Below, in pieces: positions 1 to 7,047 of a stretch of DNA of 12,423 nt. The stretch's first letter is position 1. Each line of letters begins with the position of its first letter. Source of the DNA: NORP181 sp047623555. Lineage in GTDB: Bacteria; Pseudomonadota; Alphaproteobacteria; Rhodobacterales; Rhodobacteraceae. The notes below the pieces were generated by a model. The model worked only from the letters and a program-made list of their open reading frames with translations, made no database searches and was not told the DNA's origin. The stretch lies in assembly GCA_047623555.1 (NCBI GenBank), contig JBLHMP010000099.1, forward strand, positions 1 to 12,423, in the 5' to 3' direction. Made by a program: the position numbers and the translations under genes.

Positions 1-322
1 CATCATCAATGGCCTTGATGATGGCGTCGGGTTCGTCAAAGCACTCTTGCAAGCCGCCTGAATCAATCAGGCACTGGACTTCGGGATCGCGGTAGATGGC
101 TTCGGTTTTGAAATCGCCACCAAAGTCGGTTTCCGGATAAAAATTGAATACCGGCATGAAAAATTCGCCGCGATAGTTCACCAATATGGGTTTGTCGTTG
201 GCGATGAATTCGGCGCATAACGTCACGCCGAATATCAGGCCAAACACCACAAGTGACCAAAAGGCCCGGCCATTGCGCCGGAAACTGCGCCAGCGACGCG
301 CGTTGAGGGGGGACAGAGCCAT
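1..322 (-). CDS. yejE: YejE-like ABC transporter permease (N-terminal part, cut by window edge)
   Basis: This is the second inner-membrane permease of a YejABEF-type ABC importer for oligopeptides or microcin C-like peptides. Only the first 107 codons are in the window, and the frame runs open off the left edge. The start is an ATG at 322, four bases past the yejB stop, with a GAGAGGG ribosome-binding stretch inside the end of yejB, so the two are probably translationally coupled. The visible part has a basic N-terminus (ARRWRSFRRNGRAFW), one membrane helix at about residues 21-40, then a soluble stretch with NDKPILVNYRGEFFMPVFN. From family knowledge, that motif just after the first helix marks YejE and separates it from DppC/OppC. 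The gene order yejA-yejB-yejE supports the call; the ATPase yejF would be expected further left. Confidence 0.88.
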   Translation of the reverse strand, partial: MALSPLNARRWRSFRRNGRAFWSLVVFGLIFGVTLCAEFIANDKPILVNYRGEFFMPVFNFYPETDFGGDFKTEAIYRDPEVQCLIDSGGLQECFDEPDAIIKAIDD

Positions 323-326
323 GATT

Positions 327-1412
327 TTATCCCTCTCTCTTGGAGAAATCGATGCGTGGATCAACCAGCACATACATCAGATCGGACAGGATACCGATCA
401 AAAGGCCGATGATGCCAAAGATGAACAACGTGCCAAAAATCACCGGATAATCACGCGCCACTGCGGCCTCAAACCCCAGCCGCCCCAGCCCATCCAGCGA
501 AAATATTGTCTCGATGATGACCGACCCCCCGAGGAAAACCCCCAGAAACACCGATGGAAAACCCGCAATCACAATCAGCATCGCATTGCGGAAGACATGG
601 CCATACAACACGCGGGATTCGGACAGGCCTTTGGCGCGGGCGGTCATCACGTAGTGCTTCTTGATCTCGTCCAGAAAGCTGTTTTTGGTCAGCAAGGTCA
701 GCGTCGCAAAGGCGCCGATTGTATAAGCGATGGTCGGCAAGGTGATGTGCCAGATATAATCTTTGGCTTTGCCAAACGCGCTCATCTGGTCCCAATTGTC
801 AGAGGTCAGACCGCGCAGCGGGAATAGCTGCCAATACGAGCCGCCGGCGAACATGACCAGCAACAAAATGGCAAACAAAAACCCGGGGATAGCATAGGCC
901 ATAACGATCGCAGCACTGGTCCATGTATCAAAGCGGCTACCATCAGTCACCGCTTTGCGAATACCCAGCGGGATCGAGATCATATAGGCGATAAGCGTCG
1001 ACCAAAGGCCCAGCGTGATTGACACTGGCATCTTTTCCATCACCAGATCAATGACGCTGATTGAGCGGAAATAACTGGTTCCAAAATCAAAGTGCATGTA
1101 ATTCCACATCATGCTGAGGAACCGTTCCAACGGCGGTTTGTCGAAACCAAATTCGCGCTCGAGCTCTTTAATAAACTCTTCGGGCAGCCCCCTCGCCCCG
1201 ACATATTTGTCGCTGGCAGAATTGGATTGCAGCTCAATATCACCGCCACCGCCAGCAAATGTTTCAAAAACGTCGCCGCCGCCCTCCATCTGGGCGATGA
1301 TCTGTTCAACAGGGCCGCCGGGGACAAATTGCACCAGCACAAAATTGATAATCATGATCCCCAGCAATGTGGGGATGATTAGCAACACACGTCTTAGAAT
1401 ATACGCTCCCAT
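327..1412 (-). CDS. yejB: YejB-like ABC transporter permease
   Basis: Inner-membrane permease of a YejABEF-type peptide importer, 361 residues, a normal length for YejB. The N-terminal helix (about residues 6-31, ending QFVPGGP) matches the DppB/OppB/YejB start. It is followed by a long hydrophilic insert (about 40-95, Gly-rich around 43-57) that is typical of YejB and absent from shorter DppB proteins. The transport domain has five or six further helices. The cytoplasmic EAA loop that docks on the ATPase lies at about 258-276 (TARAKGLSESRVLYGHVFRN). The ATG at 1412 is 6 bases past the yejA stop and has no good Shine-Dalgarno sequence, so coupled translation from yejA is likely. The gene appears intact. 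The substrate is inferred from the family, not from the sequence. Confidence 0.93.
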   Translation of the reverse strand: MGAYILRRVLLIIPTLLGIMIINFVLVQFVPGGPVEQIIAQMEGGGDVFETFAGGGGDIELQSNSASDKYVGARGLPEEFIKELEREFGFDKPPLERFLSMMWNYMHFDFGTSYFRSISVIDLVMEKMPVSITLGLWSTLIAYMISIPLGIRKAVTDGSRFDTWTSAAIVMAYAIPGFLFAILLLVMFAGGSYWQLFPLRGLTSDNWDQMSAFGKAKDYIWHITLPTIAYTIGAFATLTLLTKNSFLDEIKKHYVMTARAKGLSESRVLYGHVFRNAMLIVIAGFPSVFLGVFLGGSVIIETIFSLDGLGRLGFEAAVARDYPVIFGTLFIFGIIGLLIGILSDLMYVLVDPRIDFSKREG

Positions 1413-1418
1413 AATGTA

Positions 1419-3332
1419 TTACCGCAGCGCGCCTGAGGATTTCAGCGCGGCGGCATCCTCGGCATTGATCCACCACAGGTCTTCTTGGCCCAGAGAATAC
1501 GGTGGTAGGTTTTCCGGGTGTTCGTACATTTTCCAATAAGCCACCCAAAATTTGCCCAGATACCATGTTGATACGATAAATCGTTTGTTGCGTAACACGC
1601 GGTCCAATGCCCATGCATTGGCGCGCATTTCCGGGCCTTCGGTGGCGTTGACAATATTGTTGATCAACACCTCAATCGCCGGGCCACTAAGGGCGGCGGG
1701 GTTGAATACGGAATAGTCCACCGATTCTTGGCCGAACCACTGGAAAAGCTCAGTTGAGGGCTCAAGGGACATGGCATAGCCGCCCAAAATCATATCAAAA
1801 TCCCGATCCCGACGGCGCAGAGTAAACTGCGACGGATCAATCCGGTTATATTTGGCTTTGATGCCCATGGTTTGCAGATTGGTCACAAACGGCAGAATGA
1901 TCCGGTCCAGTGTTGGCTGGCTTGTCAGGAATTCGATTTCCAAAACCTTACCGTCGGCATTGCGCCGCACGCCATCGTCACCAACCAACCAGCCCGCGTC
2001 ATCCAGCAGTTTCATCGCTTTGCGCAGGTTGCGCCGGTCGTTTTGGCGGGCCGCACGACTGGAATGGGCCATAATCGGCTCGGCGGTCAGAATTTCCGGG
2101 TCAATCAAATCACCAAGGCTTTGCAGGATTTCAAGTTCACGACCTTTGGGCACGCCTTTGGCCTCAAGGGGTGTACCTTGCCAGAAAGAATGGCGCTGTT
2201 GAAACAATCCGTATTGCAGGCTTTCGTTGGTCCATTCAAAATTGAACGCCAATTGCACTGCCGCGCGCACCCGAATGTCCTGAAACTGTGGTCGGGTCAG
2301 GTTCATCACAAAGCCAACGGCACTGGGCACATTGCCATCTATCAGCTCTTCCTGGACAACATTTCCGGCTGTAAGGGCCGGGAAGTCATAGGACGTTGCC
2401 CAGCCTTTTGAGCTGTTTTCCTGCCGGAAGGTATATTCCCCGGCTTTGAATGCCTCCATCGCGGCGACGCTGTCGGCGAAATATTCGATTCGGATGGTTT
2501 CGAAATTGTTGCGCCCGATGTTGACGTTAATCGCGTCCCCCCAATAGTCGGGATTGCGTTTGTAAACGATGCGCCGGTTGATGTCATAGTTATCAAGCAC
2601 ATAGGGGGCGGATCCGATGCCCGGCTCTAGCCGTGGTTCATCCAAACGACGATTTTCGGGATCAGCCTCAAACCAGGCTTTGGAATAAATCGGCGTGCCA
2701 CCCACCTGACTGATCAGCGACCGGCGCGAAATATCGGCGGCAAAGCTAAATTTCACCCGCAACGGGCTAAGGGCTTCGGCCTTAGGAATACGCTTACGGA
2801 CCGCTTCAGCATAAGATTTCAGGCCTTGATCCAACAACAGGTCATGCGAAAACACCACATCATCCGCAGTTATTTGCGTGCCATCTGAAAACCGGGCCTC
2901 TGGGCGCAGATTGAAAATGACCCAATCCTGATTTTCGGGGTACTCAAGGCTTTCGGCAACCAAACCATAGAATGACCCGGATTCATCATAGGACGGTGTT
3001 AGCAGTGATTCATATTGGCTGGCGGATCGCGCACCGGCGCGGCCTTTGCGCGTATACGGGTTAAAACCGTCAAACGTTCCCTGTGCGGCATAGGCCAGTT
3101 CACCACCACGCGGGGCATCCGGGTTTACGTAATCAAAGTGTTTAAAACCTTTGGGATATTTCAATTCGCCAAACTCGGCAAAGCCGTGGCTTTTGATGAT
3201 CGTATCCTGTGCGCGCGCCAGATGTGCCCCTGCCAACAGAACCAACATGGACAGGCCCAGCGCCCCGAACCAGCGCATATAAGATGCCGGATCAATCGAT
3301 CGTGTCCGCAATGCGGCGCGGGGATGGGTCAT
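1419..3332 (-). CDS. yejA: YejA-like periplasmic solute-binding protein (SBP family 5)
   Basis: Periplasmic substrate-binding component of the YejABEF-type ABC importer, 637 residues. An N-terminal signal peptide is visible: a basic start, a hydrophobic core at about 21-36, and a probable signal peptidase I site after ARA at residue 41. The mature protein begins with the YejA hallmark SHGFAEFGELKYP..F.HFDYVNP.AP.GG and continues with the family 5 oligopeptide-binding fold (for example FNLRPEARFSDGTQITADDV at about 140-160). The ATG at 3332 is preceded by GGAGGAA (complement of 3340-3346) at good spacing, so it is preferred over an internal Met at residue 19. It is first in a tightly packed operon with yejB and yejE. 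Family members bind oligopeptides or microcin C-like peptides; the ligand here is unknown. Confidence 0.93.
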   Translation of the reverse strand: MTHPRAALRTRSIDPASYMRWFGALGLSMLVLLAGAHLARAQDTIIKSHGFAEFGELKYPKGFKHFDYVNPDAPRGGELAYAAQGTFDGFNPYTRKGRAGARSASQYESLLTPSYDESGSFYGLVAESLEYPENQDWVIFNLRPEARFSDGTQITADDVVFSHDLLLDQGLKSYAEAVRKRIPKAEALSPLRVKFSFAADISRRSLISQVGGTPIYSKAWFEADPENRRLDEPRLEPGIGSAPYVLDNYDINRRIVYKRNPDYWGDAINVNIGRNNFETIRIEYFADSVAAMEAFKAGEYTFRQENSSKGWATSYDFPALTAGNVVQEELIDGNVPSAVGFVMNLTRPQFQDIRVRAAVQLAFNFEWTNESLQYGLFQQRHSFWQGTPLEAKGVPKGRELEILQSLGDLIDPEILTAEPIMAHSSRAARQNDRRNLRKAMKLLDDAGWLVGDDGVRRNADGKVLEIEFLTSQPTLDRIILPFVTNLQTMGIKAKYNRIDPSQFTLRRRDRDFDMILGGYAMSLEPSTELFQWFGQESVDYSVFNPAALSGPAIEVLINNIVNATEGPEMRANAWALDRVLRNKRFIVSTWYLGKFWVAYWKMYEHPENLPPYSLGQEDLWWINAEDAAALKSSGALR

Positions 3333-3477
3333 TAGGCACTTCCTCCGATAGGTCAGGCGAATGCCCTAACTGTTGTTGCTATACGCTAAAGGTCCAGCCC
3401 CCCCACATTCAAGTTGAGAATATGTGACCAAAGGGTGAACAGACCGTTCGCCGCTGGTTTTTACTGATTCCCGCACG
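3333..3477. other. Intergenic region upstream of yejA
   Basis: This non-coding stretch lies between the yejA start and the terminator of the upstream cytochrome gene, so the yej operon promoter should be here, read on the minus strand. I could not find a -35/-10 pair with consensus spacing. A run of seven C (G on the minus strand) lies near 3398-3404. No RNA gene or clear operator was recognised. Confidence 0.4.
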
Positions 3478-3507
3478 AAAAAAGCCGCTGCAAACTGCAA
3501 CGGCTTT
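3478..3507 (-). terminator. Rho-independent terminator of the cytochrome c gene
   Basis: Read on the minus strand this is a 12-bp stem (AAAGCCGTTGCA with TGCAGCGGCTTT, one G-U pair) closed by a 3-base loop GTT and followed by six T. On the plus strand the arms are 3481-3492 and 3496-3507, with the A-run at 3478-3483. It lies about 40 bp past the cytochrome stop codon and should separate that gene from the yej operon. Confidence 0.88.
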
Positions 3508-3549
3508 GTTCAAATCAGATTTTGACGCCCAGATCAATTATCAAGGGGG

Positions 3550-4059
3550 TCAGTTATTAAGACTGTCCAAATAGGCAATCACATTGACCCGGTCCTCAGA
3601 CTTTTTCAGACCGGCAAAGCCCATCGTTGTGCCAGCCGCAAATGCGCTTGGCTTGGTCAGGAATTCGCTTATCCGCTCGGGTGTCCAGTCACCACCTAGG
3701 CCAGCCAATGTCGCCGAATAGCCAAATCCGTCGACAGTGCCAACAGGACGGCCCACAACACCATAAAGCGATGGCCCAGCACCGTTTTTGCCAGCTTCGA
3801 TTTTGTGACAAGCGCCGCATTTCTTAAAGACTTTGGCGCCTTTTGCCACGTCAGCCGCAGCCATCAGGTCATCAAAGTTAACCTCGGCCTGACTGCCCAT
3901 ATCGGTGTCATCGGGGGTTTCAACTTCGATCACATACGAGGCTTCGCCGTGCCCGCCCATATGATAAATTTCATCTGCGGCCCATTTGCCAAGTAAGAGT
4001 ACCAAAAGCGCGCCACACAGGGCGGCGACGGCTTTGGTCAGGGTCATCGTGTCAAGCAT
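3550..4059 (-). CDS. Membrane-anchored class I cytochrome c
   Basis: Small electron carrier anchored in the cytoplasmic membrane and facing the periplasm, 169 residues from the chosen start. A single hydrophobic segment at about residues 9-24 lacks an obvious signal-peptidase site and probably acts as an uncleaved anchor. An acidic linker of about 40 residues leads to the heme domain. The heme-binding CxxCH is CGACH at residues 81-85, and the probable axial methionine is M146 in GTTMGFAGL. This layout resembles the cytochrome c(y)/CycM type that passes electrons from the bc1 complex to terminal oxidases; that role is inferred. The frame also opens at an ATG at 4074 (174 residues). The ATG at 4059 is preferred because MLDTMTLTKAV resembles the usual start of Rhodobacteraceae homologues as I recall them. 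Neither start has a strong Shine-Dalgarno sequence. It is divergent from pheA. Confidence 0.9.
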   Translation of the reverse strand: MLDTMTLTKAVAALCGALLVLLLGKWAADEIYHMGGHGEASYVIEVETPDDTDMGSQAEVNFDDLMAAADVAKGAKVFKKCGACHKIEAGKNGAGPSLYGVVGRPVGTVDGFGYSATLAGLGGDWTPERISEFLTKPSAFAAGTTMGFAGLKKSEDRVNVIAYLDSLNN

Positions 4060-4098
4060 TGATCGCGTGTCCATTACAACTGTTTGGCCGCGTGTCTA

Positions 4099-4127
4099 TT
4101 GCTTCCCCTTGTCTTAGGCAAGATAAA
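4099..4127 (+). promoter_or_regulatory. Candidate promoter for pheA
   Basis: TTGCTT at 4099-4104 and GATAAA at 4122-4127 are separated by 17 bases and lie about 50 bp upstream of the pheA start, in the short divergent region shared with the cytochrome gene. The match is moderate (three and four of six consensus bases), so this is a suggestion only. No leader peptide or attenuator was seen. Confidence 0.3.
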
Positions 4128-4178
4128 GACCCCGCGACCAAACGCCCAACTTTGTGATTTCTTACTCGGATTTACCCA

Positions 4179-5012
4179 ATGACCAACCGTATCGCCTTTC
4201 AGGGAGAGCCCGGCGCCTATAGCCACGAGGCCTGCCGTAACGCCCGTCCCAACATGGAGGCGCTGCCTTGCCGCACCTTTGAAGACGCCATTGATGCTGT
4301 GCGGGGTGGCCTCGCCGATCTGGCGATGCTGCCGGTAGACAATTCAACCTATGGCCGGGTTGCCGACATTCATTCGCTGCTGCCGCAGTCTGGCCTGCAT
4401 ATCATTGATGAGACCTTTGTGCGGGTGCATATCAATCTGCTCGCCGTGCCGGGGACGCTGTTGGCTGATATTTCCAACGCGATGAGCCACACTGTCCTGT
4501 TGGGCCAGTGCAAAACCTTTCTGACCGACAATAACATCCACCGAATCACTGGCGCCGACACTGCCGGGTCTGCCCGACAGGTGGCTGAAACCGCCGATCC
4601 GGCGACGGCGGCGTTGGCCAGTGAACTGGCTGGTGAAATCTATGGGCTGGATGTTCTGGCGCGCCATATTGAGGACAACAGCAACAACACCACCCGGTTT
4701 CTTGTCATGTCAGGCCAGGCCGATCTGACCCGACGCGGCGATCACGGTATGATCACCAGCTTTGTGTTTCAGGTCCGCAACATTCCGGCGGCGCTTTACA
4801 AAGCGATGGGCGGCTTTGCCACCAACAGCGTCAACATGACCAAACTAGAAAGCTATATGCTGGACGGATCGTTCACTGCCACGCGGTTTTACGCGGATAT
4901 TGACGGTCATCCGGATGATGAAAACGTTGCTCTTGCGCTGGATGAGTTGAAATATTTCACTACAGACATCGAAATATTGGGCGTCTACCCGGCAGATGTA
5001 GGGCGTAACTAA
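4179..5012 (+). CDS. pheA: Prephenate dehydratase (monofunctional)
   Basis: Converts prephenate to phenylpyruvate, the committed step of phenylalanine synthesis, in the cytoplasm. The length of 277 residues fits the monofunctional type without a chorismate mutase domain. The catalytic periplasmic-binding-like domain starts with RIAFQGEPGAYSHEA, contains the motif PVDNSTYGRV (family: P-[IV]-E-N-S), and has the conserved catalytic Thr-Arg-Phe at T172-R173-F174. A C-terminal ACT domain (about 188-270) senses phenylalanine. Its usual GALV and ESRP motifs appear as AALY and ESYM, a pattern I associate with alphaproteobacterial enzymes. The start is the first ATG of the frame and the ribosome-binding site is weak. 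The gene looks intact. Confidence 0.95.
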   Translation: MTNRIAFQGEPGAYSHEACRNARPNMEALPCRTFEDAIDAVRGGLADLAMLPVDNSTYGRVADIHSLLPQSGLHIIDETFVRVHINLLAVPGTLLADISNAMSHTVLLGQCKTFLTDNNIHRITGADTAGSARQVAETADPATAALASELAGEIYGLDVLARHIEDNSNNTTRFLVMSGQADLTRRGDHGMITSFVFQVRNIPAALYKAMGGFATNSVNMTKLESYMLDGSFTATRFYADIDGHPDDENVALALDELKYFTTDIEILGVYPADVGRN

Positions 5013-5030
5013 ACAAAAGCGGGTGTTGCC

Positions 5031-5342
5031 ATGACCAGTCCAAGAGAAACATTTGACACATGCGGTTTGGCCATTGCCGATGCAGAACAATCACAAATGT
5101 TCGGCTAGCCGTGTTTCAAAATCGGCGGCAAAGCATTTGTCTGCTTTTTTCAGGATTGTATGGTGTTCAAACTAACCAGCGACGCGCATCACGCGGCGCT
5201 AACGCTAACCGGTGCCACGTTGTTTGATCCCTCAGGCAAAGGCCGCGCGATGAAAGAATGGGTTCAGGTGCCGGTGGCACACGCAGCCCAACGGCCCGAC
5301 TTTACCCAATCCGCCTTAAGCTACATTCGCCCGGAGGGCTGA
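5031..5342 (+). pseudogene. TfoX-N-like small protein interrupted by one in-frame TAG
   Basis: An ATG at 5031 opens a frame that would encode 103 residues but is stopped by TAG at 5106-5108 (codon 26). The same frame continues without any other stop to TGA at 5340-5342. Across the stop the protein reads SQMFG-[stop]-PCFKIGGKAFVCFFQDCMVFKL, later LFDPSGKGRAMKEWVQVP. This resembles the TfoX/Sxy N-terminal domain: MFG, then a strand with GKAF, a MVFKL strand, and MKEWVQVP near the end. Homologues as I recall them have Lys or Met at the stop position, so AAG to TAG is the simplest event. It starts 18 bp after pheA and converges on the next gene with a 5-bp gap. The part after the stop could be restarted at ATG 5160, but that fragment lacks half the fold. 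Function unknown. Confidence 0.7.
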
Positions 5343-5347
5343 GCCGC

Positions 5348-5815
5348 TCAGGCCATACGGTTATGTCGGTCTTCCATGTTTTTGGCATAATCCGCGACGT
5401 TGAGTTTGAACCGCTTGGTTAGATTGCTTTTTGCCAGCTTCAACGACTGCAACAACAGCCGGGCAGCCAACGTTTTCGGAATCAGATCCACCGACACTTC
5501 CATACGCGTTCGGCGCTGTGACAAAGCCAACAGGTCCAGCGTCATAACACCGGAAAGCCCCTGAGAATCGAATTCGAACCGCATCCCTGTGGGCTGTTCA
5601 TAGGTCACCAGATTAAGGTTCAAATCCCGCATCTTGCCGCGCAGTTTAAAGCGCGCATTCCAAGCATCGCCCGCAACCGGGGCAGGAAAGCTATCCGTAC
5701 GTATAACTTCGATGCCGCGCCGGATTGCGGATCGTTCAAAAGTTTCAAATTCCGACAACATGGCAAACACCTGTTCTATCGGAGCTTCAATATCTTCCTT
5801 ACTCGAAAATTGCAT
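5348..5815 (-). CDS. SRPBCC-fold (polyketide cyclase-like) protein
   Basis: Cytoplasmic protein of 155 residues without a signal peptide or membrane helix. The N-terminal pattern (FSSKEDIEAPIEQVFAMLSE) is typical of SRPBCC/START-like proteins: a first strand, then the ligand-pocket helix with PIEQVF. Strands at about 60-115 follow (FKLRGKMRDLNLNLVTYEQP, GMRFEFDSQGLSG, TRMEVSVDLIPKT) and a long C-terminal helix closes the fold. Family members bind hydrophobic ligands, but nothing here names the ligand. The start ATG at 5815 lies 40 bp after the nudC stop on the same strand, so the two may be co-transcribed. The 3' end converges on the broken TfoX-like gene, with no terminator seen between them. 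Confidence 0.8.
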   Translation of the reverse strand: MQFSSKEDIEAPIEQVFAMLSEFETFERSAIRRGIEVIRTDSFPAPVAGDAWNARFKLRGKMRDLNLNLVTYEQPTGMRFEFDSQGLSGVMTLDLLALSQRRTRMEVSVDLIPKTLAARLLLQSLKLAKSNLTKRFKLNVADYAKNMEDRHNRMA

Positions 5816-5852
5816 ATTGTGCCTGTTCGTAGTCTAAAGAAATAATCATAAC

Positions 5853-5867
5853 ACCCTAATCTAGGGT
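5853..5867 (-). other. Small hairpin at the nudC stop codon
   Basis: ACCCTA (5853-5858) and TAGGGT (5862-5867) form a 6-bp stem with a 3-base loop that overlaps the end of nudC. On the minus strand a T-rich but interrupted stretch follows. It may be a weak terminator or attenuator between nudC and the SRPBCC gene, or chance. Confidence 0.25.
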
Positions 5868-6827
5868 ATCCGCAAGCCAGTTCTCTAACAGAAAATGTGC
5901 AATTGCACCTTTTCTAGCTGGTTTTATCTCAGGATGCTCGCCGGCAAACACCACCATCATTTCGTCCCGGCTAACCCAACGGGCATCTTCGATCTCGACT
6001 GGGTCAATGGTGATGTCGCGCGCCAGTGCTTCGCCTGCACAGCCAAACATCAAAGAGGCCGGAAACGGCCAGGGCTGACTGGACAGATACTGAACCTCGC
6101 CGACAGGCACGCCAGCCTCTTCCAAAACCTCGCGGCGCACCGCGGCCTCCAGGGTTTCGCCCGGCTCAACAAAGCCCGCCAACAGCGAATACATGCCAAC
6201 CGGCCACCCCGGTGAACGCCCCATCAGGACCGAATGACCATGGGTGATCAACATAATGACAACCGGATCGGTGCGCGGAAAGTGATGCGTTCTGCACGCC
6301 GGGCAAGTCCGTTGCCAACCCGCATGGCTCACGTCGCTGGGCTGGCCACATTTGGCACAAAACCCGTGACTCTGATGCCACCCCAGAACCGCCTTGGCGG
6401 TCGCGGCCAATTCAGCATCTCGCCGGTTCAGACGGGTCATCATCCGGCGCAATTCTGCAAAAACATGATCTTGCGGCAACGACGGGTGAACCTGTTCGCT
6501 TGGATCCAGAAACAGGCCAAGCGCCGCAGTGTCCTGATCCTCGGGCGTCCAGCCAGAAATATCGCGGGCAAACCGCGGGGCCGCATCGTCCAGCCCCAGA
6601 AAAACCGGCAGATCGATGACGCCGCCATGACCAGCGTGCAAAACCGGATGATCCATCGCCACCAACGCCAGTGCGTCGCCAACCACCAGCGGCTTGCCGC
6701 GCCAGACCAACACACAGCGCGCCCGAGGGTCAGCCAAGGCCGTCTGCAAAACCGCCGCGTCGTCGCGAATATGCGCCGCCCGATCCAGCCCGGACCCGCC
6801 AAAAGTCACCTGTTCTGCGTTTTTCAA
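5856..6827 (-). CDS. nudC: NADH pyrophosphatase (Nudix hydrolase NudC)
   Basis: Cleaves NADH and related dinucleotides to NMNH and AMP, and in characterised bacteria also removes NAD caps from RNA. The 323 residues include a variable N-terminal domain (1-150). A zinc ribbon with four cysteines follows (C157, C160, C175, C178). The Nudix box is at 218-240 with all key positions (G218, E224, R232-E233, E236-E237, G239). The NADH-specific motif SQPWPFPAS is at 250-258, which separates NudC from other Nudix enzymes. The start is a TTG at 6827, preceded on the minus strand by GGGGG at about 8 bases. No ATG occurs near it in frame; a GTG six codons downstream is an alternative. It is divergent from the CpdB-like gene. 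Confidence 0.95.
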   Translation of the reverse strand: MKNAEQVTFGGSGLDRAAHIRDDAAVLQTALADPRARCVLVWRGKPLVVGDALALVAMDHPVLHAGHGGVIDLPVFLGLDDAAPRFARDISGWTPEDQDTAALGLFLDPSEQVHPSLPQDHVFAELRRMMTRLNRRDAELAATAKAVLGWHQSHGFCAKCGQPSDVSHAGWQRTCPACRTHHFPRTDPVVIMLITHGHSVLMGRSPGWPVGMYSLLAGFVEPGETLEAAVRREVLEEAGVPVGEVQYLSSQPWPFPASLMFGCAGEALARDITIDPVEIEDARWVSRDEMMVVFAGEHPEIKPARKGAIAHFLLENWLADTLD

Positions 6828-7047
6828 ATGGTTTACCCCCGAATACCTCGTTCGACCTTATCCCGGCCTATCTTGTCGTTATCTTGGCATCGCACGCCAA
6901 TTCCGAAAATTCAATCGTAGCAGTCCACAATTGGCGCAGATTAGAGACACCTCTGACACAAAATTCATTGCATCCAGTATGCCAGATGGGTTGGTTTCCC
7001 CTACGATACCGTGACAATCAACCCAAAGCACTTGCGCATTGGTCGAC

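Noticed and set aside
186..827. 213-residue plus-strand open frame
   Set aside because: It lies antisense to yejB and the start of yejE, is rich in Q/R/H/P in low-complexity fashion and has no recognisable domain. It is a shadow of the real minus-strand genes.
6234..6920. 228-residue plus-strand open frame
   Set aside because: Antisense to nudC, which has complete zinc, Nudix and SQPWPFP motifs; composition is that of a shadow frame.
7039..7047. Upstream TTG start for the CpdB-like gene
   Set aside because: It adds only three residues, has no ribosome-binding site and brings no signal peptide; the ATG at 7048 is simpler.
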